This document shows, in pieces, positions 33,052-45,099 of a DNA stretch of 64,000 nt. The notes under the pieces are model-generated. The model was not told the origin of the DNA. It did not search any database and was given only the letters and a program-made list of their open reading frames with translations. The position numbers and the translations under genes were made by a program. This DNA is from Phyto melanocephala (Eukaryota > Arthropoda > Insecta > Diptera > Rhinophoridae), in assembly GCA_941918925.1 (NCBI GenBank), contig OW799234.1, positions 64,007,043 through 64,071,042 on the forward strand, in the 5' to 3' direction. Each line of letters begins with the position of its first letter. Position 1 is the stretch's first letter.

Positions 33052-33745
33052 TTTATACACGCCACCAAAAAAGTGGTAGGGGTATATTCATTTTGTTATT
33101 CCGTTTGTAACACATCGAAATATTCATTTAAGACCCCATTAAGTATATATTTTCTGAGTCGGGGTTTGATTTTATAACGATCTAGCTATGTCCATCCGTC
33201 TGTCCGTCTCACAGAGGAGTATTTGCCCTGAAAAGCTGGTCAAAATTATTAAACGTGTTTTTTGAATTAAAAGTTTTAGTTTTTTGAAAGTTTTAGGTGT
33301 GTATGATATGAGAAATCTATTGGCAGATTTTGAAAAAATTACACTGCGCAACAAAAGTACACTGCGCAAAAAAAATTTTTTGTCTCTCATATGAAATAAA
33401 AGTATGTGGACTATATGGATTTTGATGCCCTTAATTTAAAACTGTTTTTCGTTTTTCTCTAGAACGTAAGGATTTTCTTTTAAGGGCGTGGCATATTTCA
33501 CCCCCTAAATCTTTGAGTTGCCTTATATATTTCGTTATAACATGCATGTTGACATGCCTACTTTCATTGAAAGACTAAATATACTAAAATATTTTAATAT
33601 CATATTGAAGTTATAAAAATAAAGAGATTATTCCATATAAATTACTGTTAATAACAAAATAATAAATTTTGTGCTACAAAAGGATGTACATAAAATTGGT
33701 GGTGGGTATAAAAAAATTCGGCACAACCGATTCAGATAAAAACAT
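33052..33745 (+). repeat. Family B repeat, short copy without the D insert
   Basis: Starts TATACACGCCACCAAAAAAG and has CATTTTGTTATTCCGTTTG and CCCCATTAAGTATATA. It ends GGTGGTGGGTATAAAAAAAT then TTCGGC. At about 33618 it shows the uninterrupted form of the site where other B copies carry the mariner-derived D element. Confidence 0.75.
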
Positions 33746-33774
33746 TTAGCATCAACGTGTTATATATAACTATT

Positions 33775-33905
33775 TTATTCAAACTTTTATATATATTTAA
33801 TTTTAATGTGAATCATTTTTGTTTTGGCTTAAGTTCATTTATTCTATTATTTAATTTTATAATTCAAATTTAATTAAATTGCAATCATTTTTAAGAATAT
33901 TTTTG
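33775..33905. repeat. Left arm of an inverted repeat (partner 37355-37465)
   Basis: About 115 bases, including GTTTTGGCTTAAGTTCATTT, reappear in reverse orientation at 37355-37465 with a few differences. The arms enclose a decayed LINE and a Tc1/mariner element. Confidence 0.75.
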
Positions 33906-34199
33906 TTATTTATTTATTTACTTAATTTAAACAACATAATAAAATTTATATTTGAGCATTATTTTTCCAAAGAAAATAAAAATTACAAAAATAAAGAAAG
34001 ATAAAAACAACATTAAACGTACGCATTTGAGTTTAGAAACCTTATCAGCTTTCCACTTGTTACAGCAACATTATCAGAAAAGTCAATGTGAACATAGAAC
34101 TTTTTACCTCAGCACAAATTCTTCTAATTGGATCAAAGTTAATGTAGTTTGATCTATGAAATGGTACATATAATGGTTCATAAAATCTGAGCTGCCTAT

Positions 34200-35780
34200 T
34201 AGGCAGATATTTAGAATCAATTTAACCTTGAATTAGATTCATGACAAATGCAGTATTGAAAACAATTTGTAACGTTGGGAGCGCAAGGAGTAGTAAACGA
34301 ATACGATATGACGGTAAGCTTGTACTAGGATTCCAACGAAGGTTACGAAGAAGGAACAACAAAAATTGTTTTTGGATTGATTAAAGTTTTTGAATATACA
34401 CATCATATTGGGGATCCCAAATTACTGATCCATAATCCAGTAAAGGTCTTACCAATGACGTAAATACATTTTTTGTTTCATAAGGATCATTAAATTCCTT
34501 AGCGCAACGCTTTATGAATCTTAATACCCCATTAGCTTTATTACATGTGAGTTGAAATTACCTTTTACATCAAAGAGAATTCCAAGATCCAAAAACGAAT
34601 CAACAACATTTAAATTAGAGCCATTTTGACAGGAAACATTTGAAATCGGTGAATAGCTACAGAAAGTGATAGATTTGCATTTTGTTCAATTCAATTCCAT
34701 AAGATTTACGGTACACCAATTAAAAACATTATTTATATCAGTTTGGAGATAAAAACTGTCGTCATCAGTTCTAATCCATGTATAAAGTTTAACATCATCA
34801 GCAAACATTAAAATATTGCTAAATTGAATAGCCTTTGGAAGATCATTTATAAGCAATAAAAATAAGATGGGAGATGACTTTCCTGAGGAACTCCGGAAGT
34901 TACTTCAATATGTTTTGATATACAATCATTATAAAAAACACATTGTCTCCGATCCTTTTAATACGAACTAATCCATTTTTAAAGGTTAACCGGAAACCCT
35001 AATTTTATGAGCTTCACTAACAATAAATCATGGTTAACCTTATCGAAGGCTTAACTGAAATCAGTATAGACTACATCAGTTTGGTTACCATTAGAAAATC
35101 CTGTATTGATGAAGGACGTCAGTTCCATTAGGTTTGTGGATGTAGATCTACCTTGTGATGGAGAAAGAATTTTTGATATTTGGGTAGTTAGGATGTCCGT
35201 TATTATTCAAACAGTTTAGGAATGAAGTTAAGTTTAGATATTGCTCTATAATTAGTAACATCACCACAGCTACCAGATTTATGAAGCGGGATGATAAATG
35301 AATCTTTCCAGCATTTAGGAAATTTACAAAAATTTCAGAGAACTGTTAAATAGATGCGTGATAGGATTAGCCAAAACGCCGGCACAATTTATTAATATGC
35401 AGCTAGGACCAGGATTATAATAATTTTTTAAACTTCTCAGGCTTTTTAAGACAGTATCAACATCTAAAGATGAGATATTCATGGATGAATACGTAGTAAT
35501 ATTATAAGGATAAATTGAACTATGGAACGTTTTTGCAGAAAAAGTAAAAGCGAAGAAATCAGCGAAAGAATTGGCAATATCTATATTATTGGAATAAACA
35601 GCATTATTAATTTCCATAGTAATTGGATACGTTGAAACTCTACGTTTGGAATTGACAAAATTGTAACACATTTTCGGATTCTTTTTAAAGTAGAATTTCA
35701 TTTTCCGAAAATGTCACGAAAATGTATTACGAATATAAAAGAACTTGGACTTGTGGACTTATAAAAATGAAAATACAACC
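34200..35780 (-). pseudogene. Decayed LINE reverse-transcriptase region
   Basis: Read on the minus strand with many frameshifts. NSKRRVSTYPITMEINNAV lies in the linker before the RT, then CWKDSFIIPLHKSGSCGDV and NYRAIS (RT motif). VPQESHLP corresponds to the PQGS motif, and MFADDVKLYTW near 34780-34815 is the YADD-type catalytic box. No frame is intact over the domain. The linker text resembles that at 44420-44640, so both fragments probably come from one LINE family. Confidence 0.7.
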
Positions 35781-35996
35781 TTGCTTTCAATAATTCCAGC
35801 CAAATGATGGATATTGAAAGCATAACAATAATGAAAATGTTGAATAAAAAATGTCATTTGAGAGGTGAAGGGAAAAGACAAATTTGTAAATTAATACTAT
35901 GATTCACTAACTCAAATTTCATTGAATTGTAACATAAATAAGAATTTTAAATAACGTCGTAGTATACCGATAAAGAGTTCTGATGATAAAATCGTA

Positions 35997-37300
35997 AGGG
36001 GTGTCTCGAAATGCTTTTTTACTTTTTAAAATGTCTCCCAAATCTAGTTTTTTTTTTCAAACAAAAAATACATTTTATTGGCGTTATGGAGAAAAATTTC
36101 TAAACTTTATTATGCAAAAAACCAAAGTCTCAAATTTTATTTTCTTTTGCAAAATTTCGCACTTTTTTCTTAACGCTTTGCATTAAACGTTGGACACACG
36201 TTTTACCGAAGTGTTTGATAGCTTTTTTCCAAATAAATCCAAATTTTTTTACATTTGCAGAAGCTTTGAACTTTGTTCTTAGGTACTGCTTAATTATAGC
36301 CCAATAGCGGTCAATAGGCCTTAGCTCTGGACAATTAGGTGGATTCATGTTTTTCGGTACAAAATTTATTTTGTTGGCCTTATACCACTCAAGGACGTCT
36401 TTGCTGTAGTGGCAGCTTGCCAAGTCGGGCCAAAACAGTGGAGGTATATTGTGGCTTCTGTATAATGGCAAAACAGCCTTTTTCGGGCACTCATTAATAT
36501 AAAATTGGCTGTTCATTGTACGATTCACAATGATTGCCTTTGAAGTTTTCCCACATGTACTTATTGCTTGTCATATCATATATTTTTTGGCGAAGTTTGA
36601 AATCTTTTTATACTTAAATTTATCGGAAACATTAGCTCTTTTATTAGAAACATAAAAACCCTGACCAGGAAGCTCTGAATAGTCAGCCTTACAATAGGTT
36701 TCATCGTCAATTAAAATACATCCATTAAAATTATTTAATTTGTGACGTAGCAAGTGTCTTGCTCTTATTCTTGCCGTTTTTGTTCCTTTTTCGTTTCGGT
36801 TTGGAGCTTTCTTGACTTTGATATGTTCTTAAATTTTCTTTTTTCTTTATTCGTTCTACAAGCGACTTCGAAATATTTAGTTTTCGTGCAATATCGCGAA
36901 TGGAAATGTTTGGATTTTGCATGCAAAGGGCCTTCACCTTTTTAACGATTTGAGGATTCCTAAAACCACGAGGCCCTCCACCTTTCCTGTGCTTAATAGA
37001 CAAGCCTTTTTTAAATTTAAAAATAACGTTACGGGCAGTCTGTCTGGACACTTTTGCCCGTCGCGCAACTTCAGCGTAAGAAAGTTGTTTATTGTCATTA
37101 TAAATATCCACAATATTTTTTCTCACTTTTTCTCTATTTGACGACATTTTAAATGCGGATTAAATAATTTGAATAAACTTATTAACAAAGTATTGTTGAC
37201 ACTTATATCTATCACAGAGTGGAACAAAAAAATGAATTAAATAATAATTGTTTGCGTAGTGCCCTGTAAAAAATGTAAAAAAACATTTCGAGGCACCCCT
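35997..37300 (-). mobile_element. Tc1/mariner-type element, complete from TIR to TIR
   Basis: Terminal inverted repeats AGGGGTGTCTCGAAATGCTT (35997-36016) and the complement of 37281-37300 differ at few positions, and they extend about 30 bases. TA occurs on both sides (35995-35996 and 37301-37302). The element is 1304 bp and carries one transposase gene on the minus strand. Confidence 0.88.
36130..37147 (-). pseudogene. Tc1/mariner transposase with two lesions, D-37-D spacing
   Basis: The N-terminus MSSNREKVRKNIVDIYNDNK is followed by two helix-turn-helix units (SYAEVARRAKVSRQTARNVI; ISIRDIARKLNISKSLVERI). The catalytic domain has Asp in CILIDDETY, Asp in FWPDLASCHYS and a third acidic residue in CPELRPIDRYWA, 37 residues after the second. 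Relatives I remember with this motif usually have Glu at the last position, and here it is Asp. Lesions are a 1-base frameshift near 36770, and a TGA at 36571-36573 where the family has Trp. Otherwise it is full length, about 340 codons. Confidence 0.85.
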
Positions 37301-37354
37301 TAGCTGGTTTCGAAAAAGCATTCCACTCTGCTAATAACGGAAAAAATTTTAAAG

Positions 37355-37465
37355 AATATTTTTTAAAATGATTGCAATTTAATTTAATTTAAATTATAAA
37401 ATTAAATAAAAGAATAAATGAACTTAAGCCAAAATAAAAATAATTCACATGAAATTTAAATTAGA
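37355..37465. repeat. Right arm of an inverted repeat (partner 33775-33905)
   Basis: Reverse complement of the left arm, with AATGAACTTAAGCCAAAATA at its centre. The sequence just beyond (37470-37600, GTTCAAAATACGTAAATAC) resembles text inside the large inverted arms at 43970 and 49880. Confidence 0.7.
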
Positions 37466-38147
37466 TATTTTTGTTGTTCAAAATACGTAAATACAATTTT
37501 AAAATGCGTAAATAAAGTTTAACAAAACGTGTGCAAACAAACACAGATGTTTAGTGATAAAAAAAATACTTATATAAAATATACAAAACTAGACTTTATT
37601 TACAAAAAACACTTAAAATAAGTAAAGTAATGTAAGAAAAGACGTAAATTTAAAAAATTCAATTTAAACTCTTTTTGTATTACTTTGAATTTAACAAATA
37701 ATTAAATTACGCCACGCTTGAATTTCTATCCCGTTTAATTATTACGATTTTCTTAATTTTTCTAAACAAAGTTTAATTAAATATCGGCCAATTTAGCAAT
37801 TCAAGCAATAAAATTCCCAAAATAAAATCTCCGCTAAATATTCTTGTCTGAATTGCTTAGAAAACAACGGTATTTCTAATATAAAAATAATGGAAGATGC
37901 CAGACACCTCCAAGATCATAAGTTAATTGTAAAATACAGGTTTTTGGATCTTTATGCACTTATAAGCTAGTGATTTTGTTATATATTAAACGATTCCATG
38001 TTTATTGCGTATTTAAAAAGAAGAAGCTTAAACCTCTTATGTCGACGGCTTGACATAGAAACGACGTACACATCTTAATTGTCTTTGCAGGAGAAGAAAA
38101 CACAGAATAAAAGTTTTAAGAAAAAAATTAGTTAGGACTTTTTTTAT
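37466..38147. other. Spacer partly related to the large inverted arms
   Basis: 37470-37600 shares GTTCAAAATACG, TTTAACAAAAC and an ACACAGATG box with 43960-44050. The remainder shows no gene or element. Confidence 0.45.
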
Positions 38148-38515
38148 GTAGGGTATATATAAATTTGTCATTCCGTTTGTAAAATGTGCAATATTTATTT
38201 TAGACCCTTAAAAGTATATAAGTATATTCTGACTCGTTATAAAATGTTTGAAGCCCCCACGTATACTTTAGACTCCTAGGTGGTATCAATTGAGAGGATA
38301 TGTTTTCGAGAATTTTGCTACTGATAATCAGTTATGCGGGCACAGGCACGAGCTGATATATGAGTGAAAGAAAACCATTGCCGATGAAAAATCAAAGAAA
38401 AAATGTCAATTACACAGTAACACCATGTAATTGTCAGTTAAGGTCATTACGTTATGGTACAATTTCTGTGAAGGACATAAAAGATTCGGCACAACCGAAT
38501 ATATAGCCCTAAGTG
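38148..38515 (+). repeat. Degenerate B/A-type repeat fragment
   Basis: Has TTTGTCATTCCGTTTGTAAA near 38163 and AAAGATTCGGCACAACCGAA near 38478. The central part is mostly lost. Confidence 0.6.
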
Positions 38516-38610
38516 TTTATATTAAGTCGGTATGTTGCTAGTAACTTTGAGAAATATGAGTTGTTTTTCCCAAAAATTTCTAAAATCAGTGATATACGAA
38601 AGTGGTTATA

Positions 38611-39184
38611 AAGGGTGGTTAAATTTAAGAGCCGATGTTTATTTTGAATAAAACACAAATTATGTAGGAAACTAGTGTCATTTCTTTTTATTTTGATAAC
38701 ATTGGTATGGTTCGGCAGCACACCTCCATCCGATGGTCCAAATTTTCAATGACAATGTTGATGCTCAATTGTTGGTCACGATGATGAGTCAAGGTTGACT
38801 GCTCTTTTGCCACACTATCGTGAAGAACAGCAATGGTTTCCATTCAACGAACTAAGAAGGCATTCACAGGTGTTCTCCGTTTTATACAGACCTGTTTTAC
38901 AGAAATTTAAATATTTTTTACAATTCTTCCGATTGTGGACGAATTTGAACGATTATGTTGACCAAAAGAATCACGAAGTGCACAAAATGCATTTTGATTT
39001 GAACGCCCATTTTTATAAAAAACCTGAATAACTTTAACGCGTTGCTCATTTGCATATCTTTCCACTGTTCAAATTGTGTTAGTCTGATATTGAGAAATGT
39101 CAAATGAAATGCAAAAAAAAAAAAAAACTTGACATTTAGGTGTGCTTCACATTCGACATCGGTCCTTAAAATTTAACCACCCTT
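38611..39184 (-). mobile_element. Element D: mariner derivative with 27-bp TIRs
   Basis: AAGGGTGGTTAAATTTAAGA at the left is mirrored by TTAAAATTTAACCACCCTT at the right, with TA on both sides. In broken minus-strand frames the interior reads as the N-terminal third of a mariner transposase: FGQHNRSNSSTIGRIV near 38900-38990 (second helix-turn-helix) and HDSVAKEQSTLTHHRDQQL near 38780-38830. The catalytic region is deleted. Confidence 0.75.
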
Positions 39185-39372
39185 TATATACATAATTACG
39201 TACATTTACGACCACTATTTTTGGAAACTATTCCATGAGCAATTTCAATTGAAGGAAGGATTTAAGTAGAATTTTTTGCAAATTAAAATATAAAGGGTGT
39301 CTCAGTAAGAATGTACTTTTTCTCTTTGTGCCTTTTTGCGTAGCGCTTTTACAAACAACTTTTTACAAATAT

Positions 39373-39455
39373 ACAGTGACCGACAAAAGTCTACGTACGA
39401 CCACAATTTTTGACATTTTAGAAGTCTAAAAACGTTAAATAAAAAACTAATGATG
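39373..39455 (+). mobile_element. Possible Tc1-like terminal fragment
   Basis: ACAGTGACCGACAAAAGTCT then ACGTACGACC resembles the terminal inverted repeats of insect Tc1-like elements. No partner end or transposase is present. It abuts a truncated family A copy. Confidence 0.35.
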
Positions 39456-39462
39456 CAGTTTT

Positions 39463-39788
39463 CCAGCTGAGCCAAAAAATATTTATTTGATTTTATTTAA
39501 TATATTCTTTATATTTTATATTTTTTTTTTATATGTTTTTTAATTTTTTTTAAATTTTTTTATTTTTATTTTAATTTTTTTTTAATTTTTTTTTGTAATA
39601 TTTATTTATTATTTTTTTTTATTCTTAATATATTTTTTTTGTAATATTTTTTTTTAATATGTTTTTTACATGTATGTACGTATTTTATATGAGATGAATG
39701 GTGATACAAACAATTGTTATTGCATGACTACACGTTGTGAAGGATATAAAAGATTCGGCACGGCCGAATATAGCAGTGTTACTTGTTT
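39463..39788 (-). repeat. Family A repeat, right half only
   Basis: Starts within the tRNA-like motif (CCAGCTGAGCCAAAAAAT) and runs through the T-rich core to TTCGGCACGGCCGAATATAG and TTACTTGTT. The other half is missing. Confidence 0.75.
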
Positions 39789-39997
39789 CTTCACAAGTTT
39801 TCGTGCTGAGGATGAGTTTTTTAATTTTTGATATTTTAAATACATAAAGTTTATTTTTTTCTTGAAATAATTCTGTATTTATTTGTAAGTTAAGATGAGT
39901 ACAAAATAAATATTTTGATCCTGCATATGGAATTCAATTAAATAAACATATGCGTTCGTTTAATGCGAAGTTCGCTAAAATATAATTAGAAAATCAT

Positions 39998-40790
39998 TTT
40001 TATACCCTTCACACAGTGAAAAGGGTATACATATATAGGTTTGTCATTCCGTGTGAAATTTGTACAATTTTCATTTCCGACCCCATAAAGTATATATTTT
40101 CTGAAAGCTTATGAATAGGGGAGTCGATCAAGCTCTGTCAGTCTGTCCGTGTGTATGTTGAAATTAACTTTCTGAAGCCCCCCGACATCGCTTGGATCCG
40201 GGTGAGGTATTAAAATATCAGAAATATTTGGGAGTAGATCGGTATTGAAAATTAGAAACATCGGTGCATAAACAACTGAGATATGAGCAAAAACCCACGA
40301 CCACCTCGATTTTTTTTTCACAAAAACAACATTACAACAACAACATACATACATACATACAAACGTGTATACTGGTTAGAGAAAACGTGGCATCGAATCC
40401 CAGCTGAGCCAAAAAAAATTTTTTTAATTTTTATTAATTTTTTTTTTAATTTTTTTTAATTTTTTATTTTTTTATTTTTTATTTAATATATTATTTATAT
40501 TTTTATTATTTTTTTTTTAATTTTTTTTTTATTTATTTTTTTTTTATATATATTATATACATAATCATTTTTTTTTAAATTTTTTTTAAATTTTTTTTTT
40601 TGTTTTTTTAACATACATACGTGAATTTATAATTTTACAATGGGACGTTTTTATATATGTATGTTTTTATATGTATGTACGTATTTCATATGGGATGAAT
40701 GGTGACACAAACCACTGTTATTGCATGACTACAGGTTGTGGAGGATATATAAGATTCGGCACGGCCGAATATAGCGCTCTTACTTGTTCT
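39998..40790 (-). repeat. Family A repeat, well-preserved copy
   Basis: TTATACCCTTCACACAGTGA at the left, CCCCCCGACATCGCTTGG inside, the tRNA-like motif near 40372-40412, a T-rich core, and TTCGGCACGGCCGAATATAG with CTTACTTGTT at the right. It is very close to the copy at 7262-8096. Confidence 0.85.
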
Positions 40791-40904
40791 GATTCTGATA
40801 TTCGTTTTCCTTTCTCACTCGTTTATGTGATATCAAATATTTACTCTGCATGCCTGCTGCATTTCCAACGATGTAGTTATTAAGACAGCAATTTCCAAAT
40901 CGTA

Positions 40905-41160
40905 TAGTTTCTAAAAACGCCCTGATATGACTGCACTACATTTTTTCTTGTGGGACTATCTGATAAAGTTTATGTAAAGAAACTCCAAACCTTACAGCAA
41001 CTAAAAGACAATAAGTACGTAAAAATAAATTGATCGTCCGCCACAAGAACCAATTAACAAAGTTATGGAAAATGCTATAACAAGAGCGCATTTTTGCTTT
41101 AGATAATATAATATTTAATATTTATTTAAAACACAAATCATATAGTTGATTTAGCCGCAC
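40905..41160 (+). pseudogene. Mariner transposase C-terminal fragment
   Basis: Broken frames give RPDMTALHFFLWDYL (family pattern PDLTxLDFFLWGYL, with the catalytic Asp now His), then a KPxTLQQLK-like stretch, then PQEPINKVMENAITRAHFC, the usual mariner end. Stops are present. The N-terminal part is missing. Confidence 0.6.
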
Positions 41161-41568
41161 CCTGTAGTTAAAGACATTTAATTACACCAGCTAGCCCTAG
41201 CATTCATTTAATAGCCATTGCTTATCCTATTGATATTTTTGTTTTTAATTCTTTAATAAACAAATAAATATATTATTAAAAATGATACCGCTGTTTTGTG
41301 TTCCGAGTGATATCAAGTTATTCGGAATTGGGACAGCATTAATTTTATAACAGCAACACTATAATGACTGTTCCAAGCAAACTTGATTTTGTTCGATTTA
41401 GTAGATAAAACTCTCCTCTATACCCCTATACCCCATTGTATACCCGGGACGATCCGACGTGATCACCAGCCCAATTTTTGTGACACAAGGTCAAATATTT
41501 TTTGCAAAATTTTAGCAAAAGAGTTAAACAAATTTTTTTGTATTGTGTTTTTTTTAAGTATTTTAGTT
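41161..41568. other. No recognised gene
   Basis: Short frames only, and no element recognised. Confidence 0.4.
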
Positions 41569-42121
41569 TTTATACCCGCCACCAAAAAAATGGTATGTAT
41601 ATAGATATTCTGAATCGGGGTTTTATTTGATGACGATGTAGCTATGTCCGTCCGTCCGTCCGTCTGTTAAAAGCACGATAGAGGTCCCATCGAAAAAGCT
41701 AGTGGGCCAGAATAAGTTTTATACACAAGGTTTGTTTGGAATAGAAAATTGGCTAAATCAGAATATAAGGAAGAAAGTTATAGCTCGTAGTGCAAGAGTA
41801 AGTCGAAAGAACCGTGTCCTTCCAACATCGAATAAAATGGAGTTGTGTCCACCAGTATCAACGTAGAGTCATGAAACTCCAAATATAAACTACCTGAGCA
41901 AAAACAATATATCTACCCAAAAATTGCCTAAATGCATGCATCAGGAAGGGAGTTAGAGATCAAAATGTACGAAAATTTATACCGCGCAGTGTATTCTTCA
42001 GTACGTTCAATAGCTAAGTTATATTTATTAGCAGAAATTTTACTGACACGCTTACTTTAACGCCCACTTTCACTGAAACACTAAATTTACGAAAACATTT
42101 AAGCAGCATATCGAAGTTATA

Positions 42122-42588
42122 AAGGGTGGTGAAATTTTAAGGGCCGATGTTGATTTTGAATAAAACACAAATTATTTAGGAAATTATTATCAATTCTTTT
42201 TTAATGATAATATTTGTATGATTAAACTATGTATGGCACAAAATATCGGCCAAATGGTTCCGCGACCTCAACGGCACACCTCGATCCGATAGTCCAAATT
42301 TTCAATAACATTGCTGATGCTCAATTGTTTGGCACGATGATGAGTCGAAGTTGACTGTTTTTTTTGCCACACTATCGCGATAAACAGCAATGCTTCTCAT
42401 TTAACGAATTTAGAAGGCATTCATAGATGTTCTAAAATTACGGCATTCGATATCGATCGAAATTTTACTCGAACGATCGAGTACGCAGTGCTTTAGGTAT
42501 AGAGATTCTAATAAGAGTTTTCAAATTTCGATCACGTTCGAGTGCCGTAATTCGGCCTCTGTTTTAAATTTAAAATTTAACCACCCTC
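42122..42588 (-). mobile_element. Element D copy inside a B repeat
   Basis: AAGGGTGGTGAAATTTTAAG at the left, and AAATTTAACCACCCT then CTA at the right. Internally it has the mariner-like segment and a nested 117-bp MITE at 42436-42552. The same B site is occupied by D at 51356. Confidence 0.7.
42436..42552. mobile_element. Small MITE nested in element D
   Basis: AATTACGGCATTCGATATCG then ATCGAAATTT at the left is mirrored by the right end (AAATTTCGATCACGTTCGAG then TGCCGTAATT). Arms are about 30 bases with about five differences, and CGATCGA boxes lie within. Confidence 0.65.
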
Positions 42589-42739
42589 TACAAAGAAAAT
42601 GATACATATTTTATTATAAAGAGATTATTCCATAGCGATTAACAAAATAATAAATATTGTGCTTTAAATGTACACAAAATTGGTGGTGGATATAAAAGAT
42701 TTGGCACAGCCGAATATAGTGCTCTTAATTGTTTTTTTT

Positions 42740-44640
42740 ATTGTATTCGTTGCAGTTACGCAGTCACCTGATGGATTTGCTTTGTTATACACCCAACAGA
42801 AATAAAGAATGTCACAAAAATAAATGATTTATCGAAAAAAAAGCTTAATTAAATAAAAGGAAAACAATTTACAATGACAAAAAGTTTATATTAAATTCGA
42901 AAATTCATCGAAAAGAATGCTTGAAAAAAATCGAAACTAAACACGCCTTTGTCATTACATACTCAGCTGAGTGATAAACTATGAATTTTCAGACATCATC
43001 TCTTTGGAGGATGTCAACGCCTTTTGAAAGCTCGCAAACGAACTTAAAGTAAAGGAAATGGAAGAGTACTTCAGAAAGTGGCAGAATTCCTTAATACTTT
43101 AATCATCAAATTCTGGATTTGAACAGGCAAACGATTAGGACTCTAATGTAATAACCAGTCATACAGAGTTGAGAACTAATGGGATTGTCTTACAATATCT
43201 AGCGCATGCGAATAGCAGGAGAAAATATTAAAATACTGATTCTGACAATGTCCTACTTTTAGTCGTAGAAGTGACGAAATTCTTGTTTGAATACTTTTCC
43301 TAAGCTGGAATATCTTTGTGTTTCAAATTCAATATCCAGAGGGATTACATAAATTGGATTAGGTGTGTGCCTTATTTCGGATATTTTTTCTTCCATATAA
43401 CGCACAACTAGCCCCAACGAATATACGTGTATAGCTGCTTTGGCTACAGATCTCTGTGAAGTAATTTTAACCTTTTACGACAATATGTTTTAGAAATCAG
43501 TAATATCTGAAGAGCAATATTTGAGTTGCAAGTAAAGTGAAGTGCCAATTTTTAGCCAGCTAGTTCACGTATTTGATTTCCAAAAATTTTAAAAAAGTAT
43601 GTATATTACTACTTACATACTTTTTATAAAAAAAAAGATATAAAAAAATATTTTTAATAAAAAATTTGTAGATATTAACAGAAGTCTTCTAAGGTAATTT
43701 TGAGCAAACGTTTCTAAAGTCGCTTACATCGCTTTAATTAATATTACGGTCACTTTGTTTTTTAAATTTTGTAGATTTCTAAAGCATTAGATCACCTATA
43801 AATATATACTTTGTTTTCAACATTTTGAAATGAAATAGTTTTTTTCATTCTTATTAAAAGCAATAATTTGTTTTCATTCGACTATATATTTACTTAATAA
43901 ACAAATTGTTTTAGTAAAAACCACTTACGCCTAAACGTGTTATGCTCATGTTATTTTGACTGTTCAAAATACGCAAATATAAATTCGAATCGCGTAAAAG
44001 AAAATTTAACAAAACATTTGCCATCTGTGTTTGTTTAGTGAGATAACACGATTAAAAATTTTACGTTTTTAATAAAAATAAACTTAGTCCAACACCAAAA
44101 TTGTTACATAAAATATATTTATTGTGTTTTGAAATTTTTATACTTAAGAAATGTACAGAAATATGTGTATTGACAGTAAAACCAAACAGTTTTAAAAAGA
44201 ATATGTAATTCAAATTTGTTTCATTATGACCACAACAATTTTACTGTCTGAATTATACTTACATCTCCAATAGCCATTGATTTTTTTAAGAAACCTTAAA
44301 TTTTTTGTCCCAAACGCATATCTTGTTAATAATCTCTAATGTTTTGTGGTGGGGGTATATTTATTATATCATTCCATCTGAAACACATCGAAATATATAT
44401 ATCTACCAGACTCACAATCTCCAAACTTCATTACAGATGGAAAAGCAATAGATTTTCTCTTGGAATTCAAAAACTGTAAAACGATCTTGGAGTAGATTGA
44501 AAGTTGTTCTTTATTATAACAAAATCTATTTAAAGAATTATATTCCGTACGAACTGTTGAATAATTAGTAAATATAGTCAGCAAGTTTCCCAGATGGCTT
44601 GTAAAGGCTCCGCCAAATAACTTTTTTTTTAATGTTATAA
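42740..44640. repeat. Left arm of the large inverted duplication
   Basis: Matches 49252-51022 in reverse complement along almost its whole length. Examples are ATTGTATTCGTTGCAGTTA near 42743 against its complement near 51000, and the segment around 44420-44640 against 49260-49480. Divergence is visible as scattered substitutions and small indels. The inner 220 bases are a LINE linker fragment (NSKRKSIAFPSVMKFGDCES on the minus strand). The rest has no gene I recognise. Confidence 0.85.
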
Positions 44641-45090
44641 AAAAAACTACTGAATATTTTCTGTGTCGCACGTAGCGACGTCCTGTTGGAACCAAATTTT
44701 GCCAGTATCCTTCTCTTCAATTTCTGTGAACAAAAATTCGTTCAACAAGGCCCGATAACGTTCGCCATTGACTGTAACGACCACTCCTTGCTAATGGCCC
44801 AATTATGCCTCTGGACCAAAATCCGCACCAAACAGTTACTCGTTTTGGGTGTATCGGCTTTTCAATGTATGCGCGCGGGTTTTCTGTTTCCCCAAATGCG
44901 ACAATTTTGTTTGTTTACATACCCGAGAAGATCAAAATGAGCTTCATCTAAAAAGATGATTTTTTTGGCAAAATCGGCCAAAGTAATGTCGCAATATTTC
45001 CCAGCGTTAAGCGGAAGGATAAAACTAATTATCTGTCAAATCAGACATGAGCTAAGTGTTACCATTCACGAAATAAGCTCTAGTTAAAAA
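44640..45090 (-). pseudogene. Mariner transposase fragment inserted in a LINE relic
   Basis: The minus strand reads LDEAHFDLLGYVNKQNCRIW (first catalytic Asp region), a VTVNGERYRA-like segment, and WFQQDVATC (second Asp), with several frameshifts. The C-terminal third is missing. LINE sequence continues on both sides (45100 upward and 44640 downward), so this looks like an insertion. Confidence 0.7.
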
Positions 45091-45099
45091 AAACGTTAG

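Larger units (their letters stand above)
41569..42735 (+). repeat. Family B repeat carrying element D
   Basis: Starts TTATACCCGCCACCAAAAAA, with a TCCG-rich run near 41645 and TACCGCGCAGTGTATTC near 41980. It ends TTTGGCACAGCCGAATATAG then GCTCTTAATTG. Element D interrupts it at 42122-42588, after CATATCGAAGTTATA. Confidence 0.8.

Noticed and set aside
40109..40354. Open frames across family A copies (also 7331-7537 and 15640-15900)
   Set aside because: The same frames recur because the repeats are similar, and they run through TIR-like and low-complexity parts without codon structure. Not genes.
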